Origin: Pseudomonas paraglycinae
Lineage (GTDB): Bacteria > Pseudomonadota > Gammaproteobacteria > Pseudomonadales > Pseudomonadaceae
Assembly (NCBI RefSeq): GCF_021601625.1
Contig: NZ_BQHR01000005.1
Location: forward strand, 186,001 to 250,000
DNA length: 64,000 nt
Direction of reading: 5' to 3'
Positions within the stretch are counted from its first letter, which is position 1; every line of letters begins with the position of its first letter. Positions 1 to 9,446 of this stretch are shown here, piece by piece. The position numbers and the translations under genes were made by a program. The notes below the pieces were generated by a model, which saw only the letters and a program-made list of their open reading frames with translations, was not told where the DNA came from and made no database searches.

Positions 1-1442
<1,442 letters not shown>

Positions 1443-1449
1443 TTGGATC

Positions 1450-1473
1450 GGGCGTCAGGTGTGCCTGACGCCC
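1450..1473 (+). other. Perfect hairpin between leuS and lptE
   Basis: A 10-bp perfect inverted repeat (GGGCGTCAGG / CCTGACGCCC) with a 4-base loop lies just after the leuS stop. No T-run follows on the + strand, so it is not a classical intrinsic terminator. It could be a Rho-assisted attenuator or an mRNA-stabilising stem at the leuS-lptE junction. Confidence 0.5.
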
Positions 1474-1529
1474 AGTAAAACCTTTCGGGCCACAGAGTCG
1501 GCCCACATGGTTTCAAGGGGAGCAACACA

Positions 1530-2135
1530 ATGATCAAACGCAATCTGCTGGTGATGGGCCTCGCCGTCCTGTTGAGCGCCTGCGGTTTCCAGCTGCGTGG
1601 CACCGGCACCAATGAGCTATCGATCAAGGAGCTCGACCTGAGCGCCCGCAACGCCTACGGCGAAACCGTGACGCAACTGCGTCAGGTGCTGGAGTCCAGC
1701 GGCGTCAAGGTCGTTACCGGTGCACCGTACAAGCTGTATCTGGCCGATGAGCAGGAATCCCAGCGGATTCTCAGCTACGCCGGCGCCGGTCGTACCGGCG
1801 AGTACCAGGTCAGCACCGTCCTTACCTACGATATCCGTGGCGAAAAAGATCTGCTGCTGAAAAGCGACAAGCTTGAAGTGCAGAAAGTGTTCATCCACGA
1901 CGGCAACAACCTGGTGGGTTCCGACCAGGAAGCCAACGATGCCCGCCGTGAAACCCGCCGCGAGCTGGTACAGCGCATGATGCTGCGTCTGCAACAACTG
2001 ACGCCGGCACAGCTTGACGCTCTGCAGCAAACCGCCAATGCACGGGCCAAGGCAGAAGCCGACGCCCTCGAAGCGGCACAGAAGGCTGAAGCGGAAACCC
2101 CGCGCCAGTCGCCGCTCGAACTACCGCAGCAGTAA
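1530..2135 (+). CDS. lptE: LPS-assembly lipoprotein LptE (RlpB)
   Basis: Outer-membrane lipoprotein that plugs the LptD barrel and helps insert lipopolysaccharide into the outer leaflet. The 201-residue product starts with a lipoprotein signal ending in the lipobox LLSAC, followed by GFQLRGTG, the hallmark start of mature LptE. The C-terminal tail is charged and A/E/K-rich. An AAGGGGAG-like ribosome site precedes the ATG. The position between leuS and holA is the conserved gammaproteobacterial order. Confidence 0.95.
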   Translation: MIKRNLLVMGLAVLLSACGFQLRGTGTNELSIKELDLSARNAYGETVTQLRQVLESSGVKVVTGAPYKLYLADEQESQRILSYAGAGRTGEYQVSTVLTYDIRGEKDLLLKSDKLEVQKVFIHDGNNLVGSDQEANDARRETRRELVQRMMLRLQQLTPAQLDALQQTANARAKAEADALEAAQKAEAETPRQSPLELPQQ

Positions 2136-2142
2136 GACGTTC

Positions 2143-2160
2143 GGGGCGCTCAGGCGCCCC
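2143..2160 (+). other. Hairpin in the lptE-holA spacer
   Basis: GGGGCGC-TCAG-GCGCCCC forms a perfect 7-bp stem directly after lptE. The T-poor downstream sequence argues against a strong terminator. The holA start that follows has a pyrimidine-rich leader with no clear Shine-Dalgarno site. Confidence 0.4.
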
Positions 2161-2174
2161 GTTCGCCCTCTCTT

Positions 2175-3212
2175 ATGAAGCTCGCTCCCGCCCAACTCGG
2201 CAAACACCTGCAAGGCGCTCTCGCGCCGGTCTACATCATCAGCGGCGATGACCCGCTGCTGTGCCAGGAAGCCGCCGACGCCATTCGCTCTGCCGCCCGT
2301 CAGCAAGGATTCGACGAACGCCAGGTCTTTGCCGCCGACGCCAATTTCGATTGGGGGACGTTGCTGCAGGCTGGTGCCAGCATGTCGCTGTTCGCCGAAA
2401 AACGCCTGCTGGAACTGCGCCTGCCTTCGGGCAAGCCCGGTGACAAGGGCGCGGCCGCCCTCATCGAATACTGCTCGCGCCCGGCTGAAGACACGGTGCT
2501 GTTGATCAGCCTGCCGAAGCTGGACGGCAGCGCGCAGAAGACCAAGTGGGGCAAGGCGCTGGTCGAAGGTCAGCAGACCCAGTTCGTGCAGATCTGGCCG
2601 GTAGACGCCAACCAGTTGCCGAGCTGGATTCGTCAGCGCCTGTCCCAGGCCGGCCTGTCAGCCAGCCAGGACGCGGTCGAGCTGATTGCCGCGCGGGTCG
2701 AAGGCAACCTGCTGGCCGCTGCGCAAGAGATCGAAAAGCTCAAGCTGATGGCCGAGGGCGGGCAGATTACCGTCGAAACCGTGCAGGCGGCCGTGGCCGA
2801 TAGTGCGCGCTTCGACGTGTTCGGCCTGACCGACGCGGTGCTCAACGGTGAACCAGCCCACGCCCTGCGCATGCTCGAAGGGCTGCGCGGTGAAGGGGTC
2901 GAGCCGCCGGTGATTCTCTGGGCCCTGGCCCGTGAGTTGCGCCTGCTGGCCAACATCTCGTTGCAATACAGTCAGGGCACACCGCTGGACAAGTGCTTCA
3001 GTCAGGCCAAGCCGCCGGTCTGGGACAAGCGCAAACCGCTGATGAGCAAGGCCCTGCAACGCTACTCGGCGCAACGCTGGGCGCAGTTGCTGCTCGAAGC
3101 CCAGCGCATCGATGCGCAGATCAAGGGCCAGGCAGCCGGCTCACCGTGGATGAGCCTGAGCCGGTTGGCGCTGCTGATGGCCGGTCAGCGCCTGACCTTG
3201 CCTGCCGAATGA
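2175..3212 (+). CDS. holA: DNA polymerase III subunit delta
   Basis: Clamp-loader subunit that opens the beta sliding clamp during replication. The 345-residue length is normal. The N-terminus (MKLAPAQLGKHLQG, then PVYIISGDDPLL) matches the HolA N-terminal AAA-like domain, which lacks a working Walker A, and the C-terminal helical collar domain ends normally. The ATG has no obvious Shine-Dalgarno sequence in the pyrimidine-rich leader, so translation may be coupled to lptE or depend on low structure. A strong intrinsic terminator follows. Confidence 0.95.
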   Translation: MKLAPAQLGKHLQGALAPVYIISGDDPLLCQEAADAIRSAARQQGFDERQVFAADANFDWGTLLQAGASMSLFAEKRLLELRLPSGKPGDKGAAALIEYCSRPAEDTVLLISLPKLDGSAQKTKWGKALVEGQQTQFVQIWPVDANQLPSWIRQRLSQAGLSASQDAVELIAARVEGNLLAAAQEIEKLKLMAEGGQITVETVQAAVADSARFDVFGLTDAVLNGEPAHALRMLEGLRGEGVEPPVILWALARELRLLANISLQYSQGTPLDKCFSQAKPPVWDKRKPLMSKALQRYSAQRWAQLLLEAQRIDAQIKGQAAGSPWMSLSRLALLMAGQRLTLPAE

Positions 3213-3216
3213 AATC

Positions 3217-3246
3217 CGGGATCGCGCTCTGCGATCCCGTTTTTTT
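3217..3246 (+). terminator. Intrinsic terminator after holA
   Basis: The stem CGGGATCGC / GCGATCCCG (9 bp, 5-base loop) is followed by seven T residues. It closes the leuS-lptE-holA transcription unit. Confidence 0.9.
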
Positions 3247-3353
3247 ACCGAGTCCATTTCCTACAGAACATCCCGCCGTCGGTCCTATAGACAGACGCTC
3301 TGGATCGGCAGATTATCTGCCGCGCAAAACCTCACTCAATCGAGAGAATCATC

Positions 3354-3518
3354 ATGAGTAAAAAGCCAGCGAAACATGGCCACAACAAGGCCAAATCCAT
3401 CGTCGCCCAACCCCTGTTCCGCAGTCGCCAGGAACGACCCACCAAGGGTAAAGGCAGCTACCGCCGCGAAGCCTTCCAGTCTGACAGCTGGGAGGCTTCT
3501 TACTTTCTGGCCGCTTGA
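3354..3518 (+). CDS. arfA: Alternative ribosome-rescue factor ArfA
   Basis: This 54-residue basic protein begins MSKKPAKHGHNKAK and carries the ArfA core PLFRSRQERPTKGKGSY followed by WEAS near the end, as in E. coli ArfA. ArfA recruits RF2 to ribosomes stalled on mRNAs without a stop codon and backs up tmRNA. A 12-bp hairpin followed by a pyrimidine-rich stretch sits inside the last part of the reading frame (separate entry), so the natural mRNA may lack its stop codon. The gene overlaps the in-frame extension of the next ORF, which supports a later start for that gene. The call rests on the motif; the ORF is too short for routine ORF lists. Confidence 0.9.
   Translation: MSKKPAKHGHNKAKSIVAQPLFRSRQERPTKGKGSYRREAFQSDSWEASYFLAA
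3468..3499 (+). promoter_or_regulatory. Intragenic hairpin in arfA (non-stop mRNA control)
   Basis: GAAGCCTTCCAG (3468-3479) pairs with CTGGGAGGCTTC (3488-3499): 12 bp with one G-U pair and an 8-base loop, then TTACTTTCT. It lies upstream of the arfA stop codon (3516-3518). In E. coli and other proteobacteria an equivalent stem causes transcription termination or RNase III cleavage, giving a stop-less mRNA whose product is removed by tmRNA. Function here is inferred from that precedent. Confidence 0.75.
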
Positions 3519-3579
3519 AGCACAGCACCCCTTCCTCATGTTAAGGTCTGCACCTGATTCGTATCCCCTGGACCTGTGC

Positions 3580-4902
3580 ATGCCCCTCAGTCTTTCCCGT
3601 CGTTGGCCCTTGCGCCAACTGATCGCTGCCTCCAGCTTCGTACTGCTCGTCGCCTGCGCGGAAAAACCCACCGCCGCCGACGCTCAACCGCTTCAGACCG
3701 TTCCCGTTGCCACAGCCCCAGCGGTCATCCCGCCGGTAGTGCCGTCCGGTGACAACCTCGACCTGCAACCGACCCAGACCTTTGCCGAATGGCAGGCCGG
3801 TTTCCGCAAGGAAGCTCTGGCTGCCGGCATTCGTGCCGACCTGTTCGACCGCGCGTTCGCCAATGTCAGCTTCGATGCCAGCGTGATTCGCGCCGACCGC
3901 AGCCAGCCGGAATTCGCCCGGCCGGTCTGGGAATACCTGGACGGCGCCCTTTCGCCCTTGCGCGTGCGCAAAGGCCAGGCGCTGATCAGCCAGTACGCCG
4001 ATATTCTGCAAAGCATCGAACAGCGTTACGGCGTCGATCGTCAGGCACTGGTGTCGGTGTGGGGAATGGAAAGCAACTTCGGCCAGTTCCAGGGCAGCAA
4101 GTCGGTGATCAACTCGCTGGCGACCCTGGCCTATGAAGGCCGCCGCCCGGGCTTTGCACATGCGCAGCTGATTGCGGCGCTGCAGATCCTGCAACAGGGC
4201 GACATCACGCCGGAGAAAATGCTCGGCTCCTGGGCCGGCGCCATGGGCCAGACCCAGTTCATCCCGACCACCTACAACACTCATGCCGTGGATTTCGACG
4301 GTGACGGTCGCCGCGACATCTGGGGCAGCCCCGCTGACGCATTGGCCTCCACCGCGCATTACCTGCAAAGCTCCGGCTGGCAGCGTGGCCAGCCGTGGGG
4401 CTTCGAAGTGCAACTGCCGAGCGGTTTCAACTACACCCTGGCTGACGGCGCAATTCGCAAGAGCGTCGCTGAATGGCGGCAACTGGGCGTGATCCTGCCG
4501 AACGGCGGCCAGGTGCCGGCCGGCTCCGAGCAACTGTCCGCCGCCCTGCTGCTGCCGGCTGGCTACCGCGGTCCGGCGTTCCTGATCCTCGATAACTTCC
4601 GGGCGATCCTCAAGTACAACAATTCGTCGTCTTACGCACTGGCCGTCAGCCTTTTGTCCGAGCGCTTCAACGGTGCCGGCCTGATCAATGGCAGTTGGCC
4701 AAAGGATGACCTGCCGTTGAGCCGCACCGAGCGGATCGAACTGCAAAACCTGCTGACCGCGCGCAACTACGACGCAGGCACCGCCGACGGCATCATCGGT
4801 GCCAATACGCGCAAGGCGATTCGCGCTGCGCAGCAGTCATTCGGCTGGCCGGCGGACGGTTATCCGACGCACAAGCTGCTGGAAAGCCTGCGTAACCAGT
4901 AA
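3580..4902 (+). CDS. Lytic murein transglycosylase (MltB-like) with peptidoglycan-binding domain, lipoprotein
   Basis: Cleaves peptidoglycan glycan strands with formation of 1,6-anhydro-muramic acid, probably from the periplasmic face of the outer membrane. From the ATG at 3580 the 440-residue product has a lipoprotein signal (MPLSLSRRWPLRQL..., lipobox LLVAC), then an SLT_2/MltB-type domain with the catalytic Glu in VWGMESNFGQF and the motif GAMGQTQFIP, and a C-terminal PG_binding_1 domain (NYDAGTADGIIGANTRKAI). The frame extends back to 3376, but that overlaps arfA and lacks a signal peptide. It is a paralogue of mltB at 10.5 kb, which has no PG-binding domain. Confidence 0.92.
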   Translation: MPLSLSRRWPLRQLIAASSFVLLVACAEKPTAADAQPLQTVPVATAPAVIPPVVPSGDNLDLQPTQTFAEWQAGFRKEALAAGIRADLFDRAFANVSFDASVIRADRSQPEFARPVWEYLDGALSPLRVRKGQALISQYADILQSIEQRYGVDRQALVSVWGMESNFGQFQGSKSVINSLATLAYEGRRPGFAHAQLIAALQILQQGDITPEKMLGSWAGAMGQTQFIPTTYNTHAVDFDGDGRRDIWGSPADALASTAHYLQSSGWQRGQPWGFEVQLPSGFNYTLADGAIRKSVAEWRQLGVILPNGGQVPAGSEQLSAALLLPAGYRGPAFLILDNFRAILKYNNSSSYALAVSLLSERFNGAGLINGSWPKDDLPLSRTERIELQNLLTARNYDAGTADGIIGANTRKAIRAAQQSFGWPADGYPTHKLLESLRNQ

Positions 4903-4907
4903 AAACC

Positions 4908-4944
4908 AAAAGACCGCCGCCTCTTCAGGCGGCGGTCTTTTTTT
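4908..4944. terminator. Bidirectional intrinsic terminator
   Basis: AAGACCGCCGCC / GGCGGCGGTCTT forms a 12-bp stem with A-rich sequence on one side and an eight-T run on the other. It sits between the convergent transglycosylase gene (+) and ldcA (-) and can serve both. Confidence 0.9.
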
Positions 4945-4953
4945 GCGGCTCGA

Positions 4954-5901
4954 TCAGCGAATCACCACATCCTGTTCCAGCATCAACTCCTTCTTCCCTG
5001 CGTCCAGTCGAACCAGCGCCCCCAACGGCAGCGTCAGGTTCGGATTACAGTGCCCGCTACGCCATCCTGAAAGCACCGGAATCCGCAGGGGTTCAAAGGT
5101 CTGCTTGAGCAAGCGGTTCAAGGCCTCGACATCCACGCCCGCCACGTCCCCGACCAACACGCCACGCAATCGGGCCAATTTGCCCGCCAGGCGCATCTGG
5201 GTCAGCAAGCGGTCGATCCGGTACAGCGGCTCGTTGATGTCCTCGATGAGCAGAATCACCCCTTCGACGTCGATTTCGTAAGGCGTGCCCAGGGTCGCGG
5301 CGATCATCGCCAGATTGCCACCCTGCAAACGCCCGTGAGCAATGCCGGGCTCCACGGTGGTCAATGGATAAGCCGCCGGATGACTCAGCACACTGCCGGC
5401 CTTCAACTGACCGCGCAGCATGGCGAAGAACGACGTCACCGTCGGCGGTTCCTTGTCACCCAGCAGATCGGCATTCAATAACGGCCCATGAAAGGTCACG
5501 AACCCGGCGTAGCGACTGATGGCCAGGTGCAGAGCGGTGATGTCGCTGTAACCGACAAAGGGCTTGGCATGGCGGCTCAGCAAGTCGTAGTCGATCCGGT
5601 CCAGCAACCTTGGCGTGCCGTAACCACCGCGCAGGCAAATGATTGCATCCACCTCCTCGTCAGCGAACGCCGCGTGCAGATCGTTGAGCCGCACCTCGTC
5701 GCTGCCGGCCAGATAGCCATCCTTCTCGTAGACGCTAGGGAACACCCGCAAACCGTAACCCCGGGCGCGCATCCACTGAACGGCCTTTTCGGTATCGAGC
5801 GTGCCGGGGCCGGCGGGCGCAATGACGCCTATCAGCCCTTCCGACGGCAGCGCGGGCACGGGCTTGTGCGGAAAAAGGGTGTGGGTCGGTCGAACGGTCA
5901 T
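4954..5901 (-). CDS. ldcA: Muramoyltetrapeptide (LD-)carboxypeptidase, S66 family
   Basis: Removes the terminal D-Ala from murein tetrapeptides during cytoplasmic peptidoglycan recycling. The 315-residue product has the S66 signatures: IGVIAPAGP at the N-terminus, CLRGGYGTPRLLD, and the nucleophile Ser in VGYSDITALH, with the Glu and His of the Ser-Glu-His triad expected in the C-terminal half. No signal peptide is visible, as expected for a cytoplasmic LdcA. It is convergent with the upstream transglycosylase, and both act on murein. Confidence 0.92.
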   Translation of the reverse strand: MTVRPTHTLFPHKPVPALPSEGLIGVIAPAGPGTLDTEKAVQWMRARGYGLRVFPSVYEKDGYLAGSDEVRLNDLHAAFADEEVDAIICLRGGYGTPRLLDRIDYDLLSRHAKPFVGYSDITALHLAISRYAGFVTFHGPLLNADLLGDKEPPTVTSFFAMLRGQLKAGSVLSHPAAYPLTTVEPGIAHGRLQGGNLAMIAATLGTPYEIDVEGVILLIEDINEPLYRIDRLLTQMRLAGKLARLRGVLVGDVAGVDVEALNRLLKQTFEPLRIPVLSGWRSGHCNPNLTLPLGALVRLDAGKKELMLEQDVVIR

Positions 5902-6018
5902 CCATGGATCTCCCTGTGTGAAGTCATGCTCACACAGTAGTCAGGAACGGCGACAAACAGAAGAGGCTCGGCCGCGCCGCAAATTGCAGGAAAAGTCAGT
6001 AAAGAGTGTAAGCCAGGC

Positions 6019-6062
6019 AAAAAAATGCCCGCCGGGCGATAAACCCCGGCGGGCATTTTTTA
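6019..6062 (-). terminator. Intrinsic terminator downstream of lipA
   Basis: AAAAATGCCCGCCGGG / CCCGGCGGGCATTTTT forms a long GC stem flanked by A-run and T-run, so it works on either strand. It lies 13 bases after the lipA stop on the - strand. Confidence 0.88.
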
Positions 6063-6074
6063 TTCAGCGCTGAA

Positions 6075-7097
6075 TCAGGAACCGAGCAGCTCGGCCTTGA
6101 CCAGTTTCGCCTGTTCGTCGGCGTGGTACGAAGAACGTACCAACGGGCCGGACGCGACGTTCTTGAAGCCCATCTTGTAACCTTCCTCGGCGAACCAGGC
6201 GAAGGTGTCCGGGTGCACGAAACGCTGCACCGGCAAGTGGCTGCGGGACGGTTGCAGGTACTGGCCCAGGGTCAGCATGTCGATGTCGTGTTCGCGCATG
6301 CGCTTCATGACTTCGATGACTTCGTCGTCGGTCTCGCCCAGACCCAGCATCAGGCCGGATTTGGTCGGAATGTGCGGCATCATCTGCTTGAAGCGTTGCA
6401 GCAGGGTCAGCGACCACTGGTAATCCGAACCCGGACGCGCAGCCTTGTACAGGCGCGGTACGGTTTCCAGGTTGTGGTTGAACACATCCGGCGGCTCGGC
6501 CGCGGTGATTTCCAGGGCGATGTCCATGCGGCCACGGTAGTCCGGGACCAGGGTCTCGAGCTGCACGTTCGGCGACAGTTTGCGGATTTCGCGGATGCAG
6601 TCGGCGAAGTGCTGGGCACCGCCGTCACGTAGGTCGTCGCGGTCAACCGAGGTGATCACCACATACTTGAGTTTCAGGTCGGCGATGGCGATGGCCAGGC
6701 TTTCCGGCTCGTTGACGTCCAGTGGCTTCGGACGACCGTGGCCAACGTCACAGAACGGGCAACGACGGGTGCAGATGTCACCCATGATCATGAAGGTCGC
6801 GGTGCCGCCGGAGAAGCACTCGCCCAGGTTCGGGCAGGACGCCTCTTCGCAGACGCTGTGCAGCTTGTGCTTGCGCAGCAGGCTCTTGATGCGGTCGACT
6901 TCCGGCGAAACCGGGATGCGCACGCGGATCCAGTCGGGTTTCTTCGGCAGTTCGGTGGTCGGAATGATCTTCACCGGGATGCGTGCAACCTTCTCGGCGC
7001 CGCGCAGCTTGACGCCGGCTTCAACCTTGGGACGCGGGGCCGGGCGCTCGGTCACGTCGAGCGTCGGGATCATGGTTTGCACTGCATCAGTAGTCAT
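6075..7097 (-). CDS. lipA: Lipoyl synthase
   Basis: Radical-SAM enzyme that inserts two sulfur atoms into octanoyl groups on the E2 and H proteins. The 340-residue product has both cluster sites: the auxiliary cluster motif C83-X4-C88-X5-C94 ([12 protein letters not shown]) and the SAM cluster motif C109-X3-C113-X2-C116 (CTRRCPFC). The C-terminal RSSYHA serine that ligates the auxiliary cluster is also present. lipB is immediately upstream on the same strand with one base between them, so the lipoate assembly pair is co-transcribed. Confidence 0.98.
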   Translation of the reverse strand: MTTDAVQTMIPTLDVTERPAPRPKVEAGVKLRGAEKVARIPVKIIPTTELPKKPDWIRVRIPVSPEVDRIKSLLRKHKLHSVCEEASCPNLGECFSGGTATFMIMGDICTRRCPFCDVGHGRPKPLDVNEPESLAIAIADLKLKYVVITSVDRDDLRDGGAQHFADCIREIRKLSPNVQLETLVPDYRGRMDIALEITAAEPPDVFNHNLETVPRLYKAARPGSDYQWSLTLLQRFKQMMPHIPTKSGLMLGLGETDDEVIEVMKRMREHDIDMLTLGQYLQPSRSHLPVQRFVHPDTFAWFAEEGYKMGFKNVASGPLVRSSYHADEQAKLVKAELLGS

Positions 7098-7098
7098 A

Positions 7099-7749
7099 TC
7101 AGTCGATTCCGCCCGTCAGGGTCGTCTGCTCAGCATAGTCGAGGTGTTTGACGAGCTGCGCGCGCAGCCGGGCACTTACCTCGGCAAATTCAATCGATCC
7201 TGCGTGCTCGCTCAGCTGGGTCATCGCCAGCCCGGCATAGCCGCAGGGATTAATCCGTCGAAACGGCTCCAGGTTCATGTCCACGTTCAGGGCCAGGCCA
7301 TGAAAGGAACAACCATGGCGAATCCGCAAACCCAGAGAAGCGATCTTCGCTCCGTCGACGTAGACGCCGGGAGCATCCGGCTTGGCCACGGCGGTCACGC
7401 CGTAGCTGGCCAGCAGTTCGATCAGGCAGCGCTCCATGCGGCTGACCAGATCGCGCACGCCGAAACCGAGTCGGCGCACGTCCAGCAGCAGATAGGCTAC
7501 CAACTGGCCTGGGCCATGGTAGGTCACCTGACCGCCGCGGTCGACCTGCACCACCGGAATATCCCCCGGCAGCAACAGGTGCTCGGCCTTGCCGGCCTGG
7601 CCCTGGGTGAACACCGGCGGGTGTTCCACCAGCCAGATTTCGTCCGGGGCCGTGGTGCCACGCTCGTTGGTAAAACGTTGCATGGCCTGCCAGACCGGCT
7701 CGTAAGCCATCTGGCCAAGCTCGCGAAAGCCCAGCGTGCCCGGCATCAC
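7099..7749 (-). CDS. lipB: Octanoyl-[ACP]:protein N-octanoyltransferase
   Basis: Transfers octanoate from ACP to lipoate-dependent apo-enzymes, giving the substrate of LipA. The 216-residue product has the LipB signatures: [14 protein letters not shown], the lysine in [12 protein letters not shown] and the catalytic Cys in [10 protein letters not shown]. Its start overlaps the ybeD stop by four bases, which points to translational coupling in a ybeD-lipB-lipA unit. A second in-frame Met follows the first immediately, so the start may move by one codon. Confidence 0.97.
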   Translation of the reverse strand: MMPGTLGFRELGQMAYEPVWQAMQRFTNERGTTAPDEIWLVEHPPVFTQGQAGKAEHLLLPGDIPVVQVDRGGQVTYHGPGQLVAYLLLDVRRLGFGVRDLVSRMERCLIELLASYGVTAVAKPDAPGVYVDGAKIASLGLRIRHGCSFHGLALNVDMNLEPFRRINPCGYAGLAMTQLSEHAGSIEFAEVSARLRAQLVKHLDYAEQTTLTGGID

Positions 7750-8021
7750 AGCACCATGTGCACGAAACCGGTGGCCCGCAGTTCGCTGTTGATGTTGTAC
7801 AGCTGATCCTGGTCGGTCGCGACGATGTGCAACTGGATGGTGGTGTACTTGCCGTTGCTGCTTTGACGCTCGTCGACACGCTCATCGTTGATCTTGGCGT
7901 GTTTCTTGACGATGTCGATGATCTTGTCTTTGTTGCCGACGCCCGTATCGCTGATCACCTTAACCGGATAATCAACCTGGGGAAATTCGATCTTTGGCGC
8001 CTTTACTTCGGTATCGGTCAT
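7746..8021 (-). CDS. ybeD: YbeD family protein (DUF493)
   Basis: Small 91-residue cytoplasmic protein ([15 protein letters not shown]...) of the YbeD/DUF493 family, with an ACT-like alpha-beta fold and a conserved position between dacA and lipB. It was proposed to regulate lipoate genes, but the role is unproven. The ATG at 8021 is preferred; the longer frame to 8099 has no homologous character and runs into the dacA intergenic space. The C-terminus (ATGFVHMVL) overlaps the start of lipB. Confidence 0.92.
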   Translation of the reverse strand: MTDTEVKAPKIEFPQVDYPVKVISDTGVGNKDKIIDIVKKHAKINDERVDERQSSNGKYTTIQLHIVATDQDQLYNINSELRATGFVHMVL

Positions 8022-8105
8022 GGCGTAACGGCCTCGTAAGCGTAAGCCCGGTAACGAACAAGGCCCCGCTCCGGACCGGAACGGGGCCATGCAGGTCAAC
8101 TCGAA

Positions 8106-9263
8106 TCAGTTGAACAAGCCGTAGAAGAATAGACGGATGCTATCCCACATGCGGCGGAAGATACCACCCTCCTCGACAGCGTCCAGGGCGATCAGGTCGG
8201 CGCTGTGCACCACCTTGTCGTCCAGTTTCACTTCGACTTTACCGATCACGTCGCCCTTGGCGATTGGCGCGGTCAGTTGCGGGTTCATGGTCATGCTGGC
8301 AGCGAGCTTCTTCAGCTGGCCTTTCGGCAGGGTCATGGTCAGGTCTTGTGCCAGGCCGGCCTTGACTTGACTGGTGGTACCTTTCCACACCGGGGCCTGA
8401 GCCAGTTCAGTGCCCTTCTGGTAGAAGGTCTGGGTTTCAAAGAAGCGGAAACCGTAGGTCAGCAGCTTCTGGGTCTCGGCGGCACGGGCCACTTCGCTGT
8501 TGGTGCCGAACACGACGGCGATCAGGCGCATGCCGTCACGTACGGCCGAGGACACCATGCAGTAGCCGGCTTCGTCGGTGTGACCGGTTTTCAGACCGTC
8601 GACGGTCTTGTCGCGCCACAGCAGCAGGTTGCGGTTAGGCTGTTTGATGCCGTTCCAGAAGAACTCTTTCTGCGAGTAGATCGCATAGTGAGCCGGGTCT
8701 TCGTGGATGATCGCGCGAGCCAGGATCGCCATGTCGTGAGCCGACGAGTAGTGCTCAGGGTTCGGCAGACCGGTCGGGTTCATGAAGTGGGTATTGGTCA
8801 TGCCCAGATCGGCGACGGTCTTGTTCATCAGGTCGGCGAACGCGTCTTCGCTGCCGGCGATGTGTTCAGCCACCGCGACGCTGGCGTCGTTGCCGGACTG
8901 GATGATGATGCCGTGCAGCAGGTCGCTGACAGTGACTTGTGAGCCGACCTTGATGAACATCCGCGAACCGCCGGTGCGCCAGGCGTTTTCGCTGACGGTC
9001 ACCGGGTCGTTTTCACCGATCTGGCCGCGACGGATTTCCAGCGTGGCAATGTACGCAGTCATCAGCTTGGTCAGGCTGGCCGGTGGCAGGCGCTGGTCAC
9101 CGTTGTTCTCCACCAGCACGTTGCCGCTGTTGGCATCCATGAGCACGTAGGATTTGGCGGCCAGTTGTGGTGGCGACGGCATCATCTCGGCCGCGAACGC
9201 GGCAGGCGAGAGGAGCAGCGGGACTAGCAGACACAGGCGTTTGGCAAAGGTGGTGATGTTCAT
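8106..9263 (-). CDS. dacA: D-alanyl-D-alanine carboxypeptidase DacA (PBP5 type)
   Basis: Low-molecular-weight penicillin-binding protein that trims the terminal D-Ala from pentapeptides in the periplasm. The product from the ATG at 9263 has 385 residues: a cleavable signal ending AAFAAE, the S-L-T-K nucleophile box in PASLTKLMTA, the SGN box in QSGNDAS and the KTG box in GLKTGHTDEAG. The PBP5 C-terminal beta domain follows, then an amphipathic membrane-anchor helix (RRMWDSIRLFFYGLFN). An upstream in-frame Met at 9305 would put 14 residues ahead of the signal peptide and is rejected. Confidence 0.97.
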   Translation of the reverse strand: MNITTFAKRLCLLVPLLLSPAAFAAEMMPSPPQLAAKSYVLMDANSGNVLVENNGDQRLPPASLTKLMTAYIATLEIRRGQIGENDPVTVSENAWRTGGSRMFIKVGSQVTVSDLLHGIIIQSGNDASVAVAEHIAGSEDAFADLMNKTVADLGMTNTHFMNPTGLPNPEHYSSAHDMAILARAIIHEDPAHYAIYSQKEFFWNGIKQPNRNLLLWRDKTVDGLKTGHTDEAGYCMVSSAVRDGMRLIAVVFGTNSEVARAAETQKLLTYGFRFFETQTFYQKGTELAQAPVWKGTTSQVKAGLAQDLTMTLPKGQLKKLAASMTMNPQLTAPIAKGDVIGKVEVKLDDKVVHSADLIALDAVEEGGIFRRMWDSIRLFFYGLFN

Positions 9264-9401
9264 CCGTCTCTCGAAATCGCTAATGGAAACTGCCCTTGCG
9301 GGCAAAATTAATCAGATGGCTTTCTAACGGGCCATCGCGTGTTCAGTTGCTCACTCCAGTCACCCTTGCCGGGCTTTTGTTCTTCGACGAGCCAACAACC
9401 T

Positions 9402-9428
9402 GGTTCACCCCCCAATCGCTGGTGAACC
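9402..9428 (-). other. Hairpin between rlpA and dacA
   Basis: GGTTCACC / GGTGAACC forms an 8-bp stem with an 11-base loop in the 183-base rlpA-dacA spacer. It has no T-run in either direction. Otherwise I see nothing definite in this spacer, which should hold the dacA promoter. Confidence 0.35.
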
Positions 9429-9446
9429 GTCAATCAAGTCCTACGT

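Noticed and set aside
3376-3579. N-terminal extension of the lytic transglycosylase frame
   Set aside because: It overlaps arfA in another frame, lacks a ribosome site, and would bury the lipoprotein signal peptide.
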